From NCBI RefSeq assembly GCF_030325625.1, contig NZ_JACAIS010000009.1, forward strand, positions 207,647-271,646: a stretch of 64,000 nucleotides of DNA. The letters run 5' to 3'. The notes beneath the pieces were generated by a model that saw nothing but the letters and a program-made list of their open reading frames with translations, had not been told where the DNA came from and did no database searches. The position numbers were made by a program, and so were the translations under genes. The stretch's first letter is position 1. Each line of letters begins with the position of its first letter. This DNA is from Sphingobacterium sp. N143 (GTDB lineage Bacteria; Bacteroidota; Bacteroidia; Sphingobacteriales; Sphingobacteriaceae). Shown in pieces: positions 52,953 through 61,546 of this stretch.

Positions 52953-53564
52953 TTAATCTAAACGGGGAAGGTATAGTCTGTATTTGACGGCTGTCATCCG
53001 GATCAGAAAAACGACTGCAGCACCGATAAAAGCTGCCCAAGAGATGTCGAGGTTGAGATGAACCAACAGGATATAGATAAGCCCGCCGCCCAGGCACGCA
53101 GTGGCATATACCTCTTTTTTAAATATCAAGGGGGTTTCATTGAGCAGAATATCGCGTGTCATGCCGCCACATACTGCGGTAAACATACCAAAGATAATAG
53201 CAGCATGGACACTGCTTTCATAATTCAATGATTTTTGTACCCCCAAAATGGTAAAGAAACTGATTCCTATGGCATCAAAAAGGGTTAAGGTACGGTAATA
53301 GCTATACAATTGCCTGTTGAAGATAATAGCGATCAGAATGCCCAGAAAGATAGCGATCAGATAATTGCTGTCATTGACCCATACCGGACGCAAATTGAGG
53401 AACATATCCCGCATGGAACCTCCACCAATGGCAGTGACAAACCCCAAGAAAGCCGCACCAAAGATATCGATATCTTTTCGTTTTGCAGATAAGGTACCGG
53501 ATATGGCAAAAAATAGGGTGCCAAGTAAATCGCTCAAGTAAAAGTAGTTGGCATCTGTAGTCAT
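52953..53564 (-). CDS. TRIC channel/UPF0126 family membrane protein
   Basis: A 203-residue protein with seven hydrophobic helices and two glycine-rich repeats: FAISGTLSAKRKDIDIFGAAFLGFVTAIGGGSMRDMFL and FFTILGVQKSL...MFTAVCGGMTRDILLNE. This duplicated three-helix arrangement is the trimeric intracellular cation channel (TRIC)-like fold (YicG type). It conducts K+ or other ions or glycine in characterised members. It is last in the minus-strand operon, 29 bp after the GAF gene. Confidence 0.9.
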   Translation of the reverse strand: MTTDANYFYLSDLLGTLFFAISGTLSAKRKDIDIFGAAFLGFVTAIGGGSMRDMFLNLRPVWVNDSNYLIAIFLGILIAIIFNRQLYSYYRTLTLFDAIGISFFTILGVQKSLNYESSVHAAIIFGMFTAVCGGMTRDILLNETPLIFKKEVYATACLGGGLIYILLVHLNLDISWAAFIGAAVVFLIRMTAVKYRLYLPRLD

Positions 53565-53593
53565 TGTATCCTATATTATATATGTGGACAAAT

Positions 53594-55954
53594 TTAGGAG
53601 AAATCTCTATAATTTAAATTTATGGTGAGGCGAATCGCTTTTAAGCCAGCAATTCCCTGTACATCTTCCAGTTTTAAATGTTCTATTGTATGTTCAATGA
53701 TACCCATGTCATAAATGGCCTGTATGCTCAGGTTCAGGTCCTCCAAAACTTCATCCGATAGATAAACAATAGCAATCTTGTTGACTTGGGTAAGCCTTTC
53801 CTTGGTTCGTTTTACCCGTATCTTATCTATTCTTTTCTTGATGATTTCGTAGCGGATATTCAGGGAGCCTTCTACATCAAACCTTCGCTCATCTTCCCTA
53901 AAGCTGATATCGATGCTGTGAGGGTTGATAAAAATGAGCTGGGTCGTTTCTAAAGGAAGAGCCAATGTATTTCTTGCCTGATGGGTCTTCAATGCAATCC
54001 GGGCCATGGAAATAATCTGTTGCCGGCGAAAAACATGGATAAACTCTTTGCTAAAAGGCTGTTGTGGCGTAATGGACTCGCCGATATAAACGTCATATTC
54101 GATGCCGTCAGTCCTAAATTTCTGGAAATAAGATGGATAATTGCCCTGGATAAAATTGTTGAAATGATTTAATTCCTTACTGATAAGATGATTGATATGG
54201 CGCAAGGAAGTTTCAAACTCATTCCGATAAAACTCTCCGGTCTCCCGATTAGTGAAAAAATGCTGCGCATAATGTGCAATGATCGCATGTTTTGTCGGAA
54301 ACTGCCTTCTTGCTTCATCCAAAAACGGTTGGACATCCTTTCTGAAAAATTCAATGATTTTTACCATCGATTCATCGAAGGAAATATGATCAAGAGACTG
54401 CGTGATTTGTTCGACATGCTTTGAAAAGTCGACGATCAGTTGATGTTTCCCATCCAGCGATAGCTCGTCGATAAGCAGAGCGAGTTGCCTGACCTTAAAA
54501 CTGAAATCCTTTAAGATAGATGCATTGCGGATGATCGTGGAATCTTTAACATCTATTGCGCCATATAACGGATATACTTCTTCAAAGATAACCGGCTTGA
54601 TATGCGCATTCTGATCATCATTTTCGAGTTCTTGAATGTATTGAGCCGCAACATGATTGAACTTCCACTGTACGGCAGGTTGTATCGTTGTGAAGCGATT
54701 GATGATGATCTCATCGATACGCTTTTTGAACTCGGCGGTGATATCGTATGAAAGTTGAGATAGTAAGGGCACTAGGGAACGCAGCGAATGGATGGTTTCA
54801 TTGTCCAACTGATCCAATTTATGGCTGTAGATTTCTAATATACCTGACAAAGCATGGTTATGAATCAGTGGGATACATAAATATGTCTTAACACCGGAGG
54901 CTTTGACTTGTTCATCAAAGATTGAGGTCGTATTCTTAATGCCATCCATGGCATTATAGAAGATCAGGTGTGGATGCTTGAGGTAATTTGCAACTTCGGG
55001 CCTGATGTTTGTGTATGTATTCTTTGCATAGCTCTCAGAGATCAAGATACTCTTGTTGGTGATGGAATAATCAAAAAATGGGAACCCATTAAGCTGAAAT
55101 AAGGGGAATAAACTAAAAATGGTATCTGACCCCTTCAATAATGGGGCGATTATTTTCTCGAGATCTGATAAGAAAAGATGGTAGTTGTACGTCGCCAGGT
55201 CCAATAAGATCGACTGTATTCTTTTGAGCGTATGTTCTAAACTGGTCTTTTTGAATGTAACAATGGTAAAACCAGAAAGTTCAAAATCCACGATTTTAAT
55301 GGCGCTGACCACGTTATTCCAGTCAAACAGAGCGGCATCATTGGCATTTTTGGTGAGCAGGCCCACGTCAATTTGTGGAAGATCCTTTTTAGGCTTAATA
55401 TCTACAAACTTGAAATCAATATTCAGGTCATAATAGTCAATAATTTCCCCTTCATCGTTGACATGATGGTAGACAATACTATTGTTTTCTTTAGCGGGGA
55501 GACCATAAAGCCGCTCGAAAATAAGGGAATAGATCAGTTTCTCCTGATTGTCAAGTACTCCATCATCTTGCATTTGATCCTGAATATCTTGCTCCACCAG
55601 ATTGTTTTTGCATAGCTCAAAAAAGGCCTCAGTACCGTAAAATGTTTCTTCAGCCAGTGGTGTCGCCAGTGCCCAGTATCTTTTAGGGGCCGTATCAATA
55701 AGCGAGACCGATAGGTTATAGATGAGCTGTAAGATATCTTTATAGGCACCAAGATTATGCTGGCATAGTTTGCCATTGATATGTTCTATCTCTTTGATAC
55801 GTTCTAAAGCGAATAAAGGAATAATATCGTCGGATGAAATGCCATTCTCTATAAAGGATTCTAAATACCGGAAAAAGGGCTCAAAATGGAGCTTCCGCTC
55901 TATATGGTATGGCGCATTTTTATGGGTAGTGAGTTGTACTTTCTTTATTTCCAT
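53594..55954 (-). CDS. Large GAF-domain cytoplasmic protein
   Basis: A 786-residue protein; the ATG at 55954 (MEIKKVQLTTHKN) is chosen because an earlier in-frame start at 56170 would lie in the neighbouring gene. It has no membrane segment. About residues 340-430 resemble a GAF domain (NLI..FYNAMDGIKNTTSIFDEQVKASGVKTYLCIPLIHNHALSGILEIYSH). The rest is helical and unrecognised, with an HxHx-rich C-terminal half (FSKHVEQITQSLDHISFDESM). Possibly a second-messenger or redox sensor; no output domain is visible. It is in the PPK operon, 13 bp after the TamA-like gene. Confidence 0.7.
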   Translation of the reverse strand: MEIKKVQLTTHKNAPYHIERKLHFEPFFRYLESFIENGISSDDIIPLFALERIKEIEHINGKLCQHNLGAYKDILQLIYNLSVSLIDTAPKRYWALATPLAEETFYGTEAFFELCKNNLVEQDIQDQMQDDGVLDNQEKLIYSLIFERLYGLPAKENNSIVYHHVNDEGEIIDYYDLNIDFKFVDIKPKKDLPQIDVGLLTKNANDAALFDWNNVVSAIKIVDFELSGFTIVTFKKTSLEHTLKRIQSILLDLATYNYHLFLSDLEKIIAPLLKGSDTIFSLFPLFQLNGFPFFDYSITNKSILISESYAKNTYTNIRPEVANYLKHPHLIFYNAMDGIKNTTSIFDEQVKASGVKTYLCIPLIHNHALSGILEIYSHKLDQLDNETIHSLRSLVPLLSQLSYDITAEFKKRIDEIIINRFTTIQPAVQWKFNHVAAQYIQELENDDQNAHIKPVIFEEVYPLYGAIDVKDSTIIRNASILKDFSFKVRQLALLIDELSLDGKHQLIVDFSKHVEQITQSLDHISFDESMVKIIEFFRKDVQPFLDEARRQFPTKHAIIAHYAQHFFTNRETGEFYRNEFETSLRHINHLISKELNHFNNFIQGNYPSYFQKFRTDGIEYDVYIGESITPQQPFSKEFIHVFRRQQIISMARIALKTHQARNTLALPLETTQLIFINPHSIDISFREDERRFDVEGSLNIRYEIIKKRIDKIRVKRTKERLTQVNKIAIVYLSDEVLEDLNLSIQAIYDMGIIEHTIEHLKLEDVQGIAGLKAIRLTINLNYRDFS

Positions 55955-55967
55955 CGGTTGAAATAGT

Positions 55968-58577
55968 TTAAAAGCGGAAGCCTGTGCTAAAATAAGGATA
56001 CCAGCCTTCTTTGGATCTGGCCATGACAAAATGAAGGGGTAATGCATTTGCGATGATATAGTAAAGACCTCCGCCATAACCTTGATGGATGGTGCCGCTA
56101 TTATATCCTTTGGCCCAGACTTTTCCCACATCGTACATACCCATGAGCCCCAGTTCGCCCGGGAGTACATAACTCTTTATATCATGTATCTTGACACGGG
56201 CTTCCAGGTTATTGTAGACCATCTGTTGCCCCGCAAATCTATATTGACGAAAGCCCCGTAGGTTTTCATGACCTCCTAAAAACAAATATTGATAAAATGT
56301 AGGATTGCCAACGACAGTTCCCGCCCCTACTCTATTTGCAAATATAATACCTTCATGGAAAGCACTGAAATACCCTGTCATAGCTGCGCTTAATTGCGCA
56401 GAATTTCTGGAATATTTATTTATCCCGAGATACGAATTGAACGCTGCTGTGATTAATAATCCCTTGCTGGGGTTGATCTTACGGTTTCGGGTATCTTGTG
56501 ACAAAAATGCATTTAGACCAACGAAAGCCTTGTCATTGGTGATAGAAAGGCTATCATATGAGTGCAGTGCCTGTGGATTTAGGATAAACCGGTTGTGGTT
56601 TTCATCAGGATCCAGGTGATAGAACTGGATGTGTGGACCGATGGCATAATTAAAAGTTGATGAAGGATGCCACCTTAATTGTGGATTGACATTGAAGATA
56701 TTGAATCTACTCCGATAGTATTTTGCACCGTATTGGTCCTTTAGGAATAGTGAATTATTGCCGACACCAAAAAAGTTCTGGGTATTGTCAGGGGCCTTTG
56801 CCAAGGCGTCGATCACAAAATCGGCATTGCCTATCACCTGCTCCCATTCGCCGCGGTAATGAATTTTATAAGCCCCGGTCCTGAATGCCGCGGCAACGGT
56901 AATCTGCTGTTTGTAGGTAAAGGGTGTTTTTCTAAATCCGCGCTGATGCGTATATGCAGCACCAAGTCCCAGCGAAAAACCATCATCTGCATTATATCCT
57001 GCCGTTAGCAAAGGAAGCCAGGAGTTATAAAGATTTACGGGAATAAATTGCGTATTGAGGCTGTCTTTGCCCTGATGTAAGCTGATCCGTCTTTTATCCC
57101 CCAAGAAAGTCGAGTTTACCGTGTTCTCGTAGAGCTTAATTTTAGACTTGCTGCTGTTGATGACATAGGTCTTCGGTACAGTGTCACCAATGAACCGAAG
57201 CTTTATTGGGGAATTCAGGTTATTAACCAATACGGAGTCCTTTCCTTCGGAAAGATAAAGCCGGATTTCTTTCGTTAAGCGCTGATCATAGGTTTTATCC
57301 ATCAAGGCCTTGGTTACTTTTCCTTCTTTGTTGATTTTAGAGACTTTGACCTGTAGTCCTTGGTTTTTGGTATTTGAGATCTCCACCTTTTCATTCTTGT
57401 CACTGAGATGGATATCTACAATATTATTGATAAATCGATAATACTCTTCCATTGCCGCAGGTAAAGCATCACGCCTGCTTTGGAGCGTATGAAAGATCTG
57501 CTTCCCTCTTATTGCGATGGATGACTGTGGCAGGCTGGCGACAGATTGCCACAGTACCGAATCCGTCAAGCGGGCCACAAACTGGTCCACCTCCTTAGTC
57601 CATTCCTTATGGGAAAGCTGATTGCTTGGGTGAGCATTTAGGAACCTGGATTTGAACAAGGAATACCGAATGCTGGGGATACCGGTTGTAAATCCCTGCA
57701 TGACCGGATTGATAAAGCGTTGGTAAATATCCTTCATCAAAAAGCCCTGTGTAACGCGGAGAGCCTGATCACGGTCCCGGGGAATAGGGATATAGTCTTT
57801 ATCCTTGTCCTCCGTTTCCTGATTTTCATTGTACCAACGCCATTGATCTTCATGGCGGTCCCAGTCACTGACAATGACATCCAGCATCCGTGCTCTTAAA
57901 TATGCTCTCGGTTTAAAATTATCATCATTGTCTTCCTGTAATTTTCGGAGAGTCTTGGGACTATTGTCGGAATCCCCCAAAGGTTCGCGTTCTTCCAGCA
58001 GGGCGACAGTATTTACAAAGAGCGGGGCATATTCACCCAATAGCGTATCAGGGGCCACAACACCAATAATAGGATGGGCATGAGGGACATTGACCGCATT
58101 GGCCAAAGGAGGAATCATCAATGCCGAATAAGGATGTTGAGCACTTGTCGCATCATCAAGGATATCTTGGACAAAAGTGCCGTGCAATTCTTCAGGGATC
58201 AGGGATTCTGTACGTTTGTTGACCGACCGTAGCGCCCATTCACGACCTGTAGGGTCAACCAGGCGAAGTGATACAGACTGCATGCCACCACCCTGCTTTA
58301 TCGGTCGGAGCCCGCCATATAAGTCAGCAAGTTGCAGGACAGGCAATGTTGTCTCCGCAGCCCATTCTTTACGATAATTTTCTCCAAGGAAGGATTTCTT
58401 AAATCGGCTAGCTTTGCCATATTTTGCATTCGCAACAACCGTGACACTGTCTTTGATCATCGTTTGTAGCAACGGCTTATCCACAGGAGAAGTCAAATGC
58501 AAACTCGACTTATTGTTTTGTTGTGCATAAGCTTGTAAGGAGAGAAAAAGTAAAAAGAATGGAAAGAACTTATACAT
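55968..58577 (-). CDS. TamA/BamA-type outer-membrane barrel with a kinase-like N-terminal region
   Basis: An 869-residue exported protein (signal peptide ending FLSLQAYAQ). The C-terminal third is an Omp85-type surface-antigen barrel (GGHENLRGFRQYRFAGQQMVYNNLEARVKI; GLMGMYDVGKVWAKG), ending in aromatic FSTGFRF. Instead of POTRA domains, residues about 85-290 hold a segment with kinase-like landmarks: GGGMQSVSLRLVD (glycine-rich), EWALRSVNK (strand with Lys/Arg), LDVIVSDWDRHEDQWRW (catalytic-loop-like, Asp240) and IPIPRDRDQAL (second metal Asp, about 268-270). This resembles secreted/PI4K-like and CotH-type kinases. In other Bacteroidota a metallophosphatase is fused to such a barrel; here that domain is absent. 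Function unproven. Confidence 0.7.
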   Translation of the reverse strand: MYKFFPFFLLFLSLQAYAQQNNKSSLHLTSPVDKPLLQTMIKDSVTVVANAKYGKASRFKKSFLGENYRKEWAAETTLPVLQLADLYGGLRPIKQGGGMQSVSLRLVDPTGREWALRSVNKRTESLIPEELHGTFVQDILDDATSAQHPYSALMIPPLANAVNVPHAHPIIGVVAPDTLLGEYAPLFVNTVALLEEREPLGDSDNSPKTLRKLQEDNDDNFKPRAYLRARMLDVIVSDWDRHEDQWRWYNENQETEDKDKDYIPIPRDRDQALRVTQGFLMKDIYQRFINPVMQGFTTGIPSIRYSLFKSRFLNAHPSNQLSHKEWTKEVDQFVARLTDSVLWQSVASLPQSSIAIRGKQIFHTLQSRRDALPAAMEEYYRFINNIVDIHLSDKNEKVEISNTKNQGLQVKVSKINKEGKVTKALMDKTYDQRLTKEIRLYLSEGKDSVLVNNLNSPIKLRFIGDTVPKTYVINSSKSKIKLYENTVNSTFLGDKRRISLHQGKDSLNTQFIPVNLYNSWLPLLTAGYNADDGFSLGLGAAYTHQRGFRKTPFTYKQQITVAAAFRTGAYKIHYRGEWEQVIGNADFVIDALAKAPDNTQNFFGVGNNSLFLKDQYGAKYYRSRFNIFNVNPQLRWHPSSTFNYAIGPHIQFYHLDPDENHNRFILNPQALHSYDSLSITNDKAFVGLNAFLSQDTRNRKINPSKGLLITAAFNSYLGINKYSRNSAQLSAAMTGYFSAFHEGIIFANRVGAGTVVGNPTFYQYLFLGGHENLRGFRQYRFAGQQMVYNNLEARVKIHDIKSYVLPGELGLMGMYDVGKVWAKGYNSGTIHQGYGGGLYYIIANALPLHFVMARSKEGWYPYFSTGFRF

Positions 58578-58582
58578 GCTTA

Positions 58583-59479
58583 TTATTTTTCAAATTTATG
58601 GATTGTTCCCTTATCCTGATTTCCGGCCTCACTGCTGATATAGAGATTCAATCTTGAATCAAAACTGATCCCCTCAGGTTGTGGAAAAATCTTTGGATCC
58701 AAAGGCGAGACCGACTTGACATGAAAATTTTCATCCGTTACAACAAGGGCCTTATCAATAGATGATAAAATATACCATTCCTTGGTATCCGTTCTTTTTG
58801 CAAGTGCCGAAGGTTTGAATGTTTTTTTGATCTTCGGATCAAATTTTTTCAGTTCGTTGATAGGTATGGCAAACTCCCCTTTTGGGGTGAATTTACCGTT
58901 GCTTTCAATAGAAAATATATATCCTGTAGTTTGCGCTTGTTTTCTGTCTACCTTACATTCTTTGCAGAGTACATAAGCCAAATTATTTGGCCTGTCTACA
59001 TATAGCCCCTCATACTCCCCCTTGGGAAGTATATCCTTTTGCTCAGTAACAGACTGAATGTCCGTTATTTCTGTGATAGGAAAAGAGTAAATGCTGCCAT
59101 TGCTTTTTAAGATAAAGAAATGTGTTTTGTTGATTGCGATATCCTCATAATCGCCGTCTTTTCCGAATGGACTGGATGTAAGTTTTTGTGAAGCTAAGCT
59201 ATAACGGTAAAGTAGTCCCTGTTCATCCTGGATCGCATAAATAACATCGTCCTGCCCTTCTTGGAAAGCTATTCCTGAAATTTCCAATAATTCATCCGGT
59301 AAGCTCATTTTTACACCAGACGACAGTTTGTAAGGCAGAGGCTGTTGCTGTTGTTGCTGTGCTGCGACCTTGGCCGCTTTAGCGGCAGGTGGATCTTGGT
59401 TTGTTTTAGGATTGCAGGCTAATAATGCCGTAGAAACTAATCCTAAGGCAGTGGAAATCAATATCGTAGAATCTTTCAT
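58583..59479 (-). CDS. SdiA-regulated/phytase-esterase-like beta-propeller lipoprotein
   Basis: A 298-residue lipoprotein (lipobox TALLAC), followed by a polar linker with six Gln. The mature part is a beta-propeller of the SdiA-regulated type (LLEISGIAFQEGQDDVIYAIQDEQGLLYRY; DYEDIAINKTHFFILKSNG; YEGLYVDRPNNLAYVLCKECK; PSALAKRTDTKEWYILSSIDKAL; PEGISFDSRLNLYISSEAGN). Related domains occur with phytase-like esterases, so phosphate ester chemistry is conceivable. It is 5 bp before the kinase-like barrel gene and 4 bp after ppk. Confidence 0.8.
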   Translation of the reverse strand: MKDSTILISTALGLVSTALLACNPKTNQDPPAAKAAKVAAQQQQQQPLPYKLSSGVKMSLPDELLEISGIAFQEGQDDVIYAIQDEQGLLYRYSLASQKLTSSPFGKDGDYEDIAINKTHFFILKSNGSIYSFPITEITDIQSVTEQKDILPKGEYEGLYVDRPNNLAYVLCKECKVDRKQAQTTGYIFSIESNGKFTPKGEFAIPINELKKFDPKIKKTFKPSALAKRTDTKEWYILSSIDKALVVTDENFHVKSVSPLDPKIFPQPEGISFDSRLNLYISSEAGNQDKGTIHKFEK

Positions 59480-59483
59480 AAAT

Positions 59484-61496
59484 TTAATGCTTTAAATAAT
59501 CAAAAATTTGTTGCTGTGAGATATTGCCAGTTCGCGTTTCTATAGGTAGGTTCTGTCCCCGTTCATCAAGGAATGTAGCCTCCGTATCGTCGGCAAATTG
59601 GAGGTCGAACAATGTCAGAATCTTTGTGGATAATGCCGGATCCATAATGGGAAAGCAGACCTCTATCCGACGGTAGATATTGCGATTCATCCAGTCTGAT
59701 GAACCGAGATACAGTTGTGTACCGACCTCGTTTTGGAAAATAAATATCCGCCCATGTTCCAGGTACCGCCCCACTATGCGTTTGATCTGGATATTTTCAC
59801 TGATGCCCTGTACCCCCGGTTTCAATCGACAAATCCCTCTGACTAGTAGTTGAATCCTCACTCCTGCCTGACTAGCTTCATACAATTTATTGATTAACGA
59901 TTCTTCCTCTAAATTGTTTAATTTAATTTTTATAATTGCTGCACCTCCGGTTTGTGTCTGTTGGATGGCACGGTCAATTAAAGCCATGAACGTTTGCCTT
60001 AGATTAAATTGAGCCACAAGTAGTTGCTGAAATGGAATTTCTGCTGCATGACTCGGCTTCCTTCTGTCAGGTAAGAACCCAAATAACGAGCCCAATTCAG
60101 CGGTTAATAAGCGGCGGGATGTCATCAGGAAATAGTCCGTATAGATTTTTGCTGTCTTCTCATTCAGATTTCCTGTACCAAATAAGGCACTTTCTTGTCC
60201 ATTCTTTCTTCGGATAAATGCAATTTTTGCGTGAACTTTGAGATTGGGGATACTATAGGTAATCTTTACCCCCTGTTCTTTCATGAACCTTGCCCAGTGT
60301 ATATTGTTGGCCTCATCGAAGCGCGCTTTTAATTCAACAAAAACACTGACCTTTTTGCCATTTTTTGCTGCGGTGGCCAGTGCTTGTGCAATATGTGAAT
60401 CACTGGCGATACGATACAGTGTGGTATGGATTTCTGTTACTTCAGGGTGTATTGCCGCTTCGTTGAAGAAACGGAGAATAGGATCAAAAGATTCATAAGG
60501 TGTGCAGACCAAAATGTCTTTCTGGTCAATTTGTTCAAAGATTGAATGTTCAAAATCCTGCTGTATTTCGATCTGCTGCTGTCTTGGGAAAGAAAGATGA
60601 TCCTGTTTGACCGGAAAAGAAAAAAAGTCTTTTAAGTTATGGTAGTAACCGCCCTCCACAATACTGCTTTTCCTCAGATCAAAAAGGGCCGCAAGCCTTG
60701 CCATGAACTGTTGTGGCAGGCCCGGCTGGTGCAGAAACCGGGTGGCATAACCAAGGTCTCTCTTATTTACCTCCTGTTCTATCTTCTGGGCAATATCGCC
60801 TTCAAATTCATCCTGTAAATTAAGTTCCGCATCACGTGTGACTTTGAATGAATAAAAGTCTAAATCTTTGTTTTTTATTACTCCCGGAAGAAATAATTTA
60901 ATAATGTCGTCGATGAGTACAATGTACTGTTTACCAGCGAAATGGTAGGAAAAAAAACGCCCTATAGCATCCGAAGGTATATTAACGATGAATAGGTCTG
61001 TCGTTTGGCTGTCGACCAGCGCAAAATAAAGACGATTGTTTATCGGGAAAAAAGAAAACTCCACATCGACCTTAATAATCCGGAGATAGGATGCTATAGT
61101 TGTAAAAAAGTAGTTGGCTGCGGCTGTCCGGATCTCTATCGGGATTTGTTGATTATAAATCAGAAGAATATTCTCTTCCCTGAGTTTTTGAATGATGCTG
61201 GATAAATAAATGCCAAATTTTTCTTGTTGTTTGTGGATTATCTTGGAGGCCTTTTTATAGGTGCCAATGTCGAGATCCGGAACCTCCTGTTCTGTGCTTT
61301 TCTTTTTGATCTTTTTCCAGGCCATCAGTACAGGCATGCGGACACGATAAAACTCATCTAAGTTTGATGAGAAGATCGCCAGGAATTGTAGTTTTTCTAG
61401 TAGGGGAACTTCTTGGCGTCCAGCCTCGTCAAGGACTCTTTCATTGAAGGAAAGCCAGCTGATGTCTCTGTTGATGTATAGGTCTTTTTTTCTCAT
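59484..61496 (-). CDS. ppk1: Polyphosphate kinase 1
   Basis: A 670-residue enzyme that reversibly transfers the gamma-phosphate of ATP to polyphosphate. The ATG at 61496 (MRKKDLYINRDISWLSFNERVL) is preferred to a GTG three codons upstream. NRDISWLSFNERVLDEA, YESFDPILRFFNEA, the catalytic KVHAKIAFIRRK with its histidine, FGTGNLNEKTAKIYTDYFLMT and IYLGSSDWMNRNIYRRIEVCFPI are family landmarks in order. Encoded directly after the HD-PycTM gene and before the lipoprotein with 4 bp, forming an operon. Confidence 0.96.
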   Translation of the reverse strand: MRKKDLYINRDISWLSFNERVLDEAGRQEVPLLEKLQFLAIFSSNLDEFYRVRMPVLMAWKKIKKKSTEQEVPDLDIGTYKKASKIIHKQQEKFGIYLSSIIQKLREENILLIYNQQIPIEIRTAAANYFFTTIASYLRIIKVDVEFSFFPINNRLYFALVDSQTTDLFIVNIPSDAIGRFFSYHFAGKQYIVLIDDIIKLFLPGVIKNKDLDFYSFKVTRDAELNLQDEFEGDIAQKIEQEVNKRDLGYATRFLHQPGLPQQFMARLAALFDLRKSSIVEGGYYHNLKDFFSFPVKQDHLSFPRQQQIEIQQDFEHSIFEQIDQKDILVCTPYESFDPILRFFNEAAIHPEVTEIHTTLYRIASDSHIAQALATAAKNGKKVSVFVELKARFDEANNIHWARFMKEQGVKITYSIPNLKVHAKIAFIRRKNGQESALFGTGNLNEKTAKIYTDYFLMTSRRLLTAELGSLFGFLPDRRKPSHAAEIPFQQLLVAQFNLRQTFMALIDRAIQQTQTGGAAIIKIKLNNLEEESLINKLYEASQAGVRIQLLVRGICRLKPGVQGISENIQIKRIVGRYLEHGRIFIFQNEVGTQLYLGSSDWMNRNIYRRIEVCFPIMDPALSTKILTLFDLQFADDTEATFLDERGQNLPIETRTGNISQQQIFDYLKH

Positions 61497-61546
61497 CCGA
61501 ATCACTTTGATGAATAGGGAAAATTGCTAAGCCGTATTTCCCCGAA

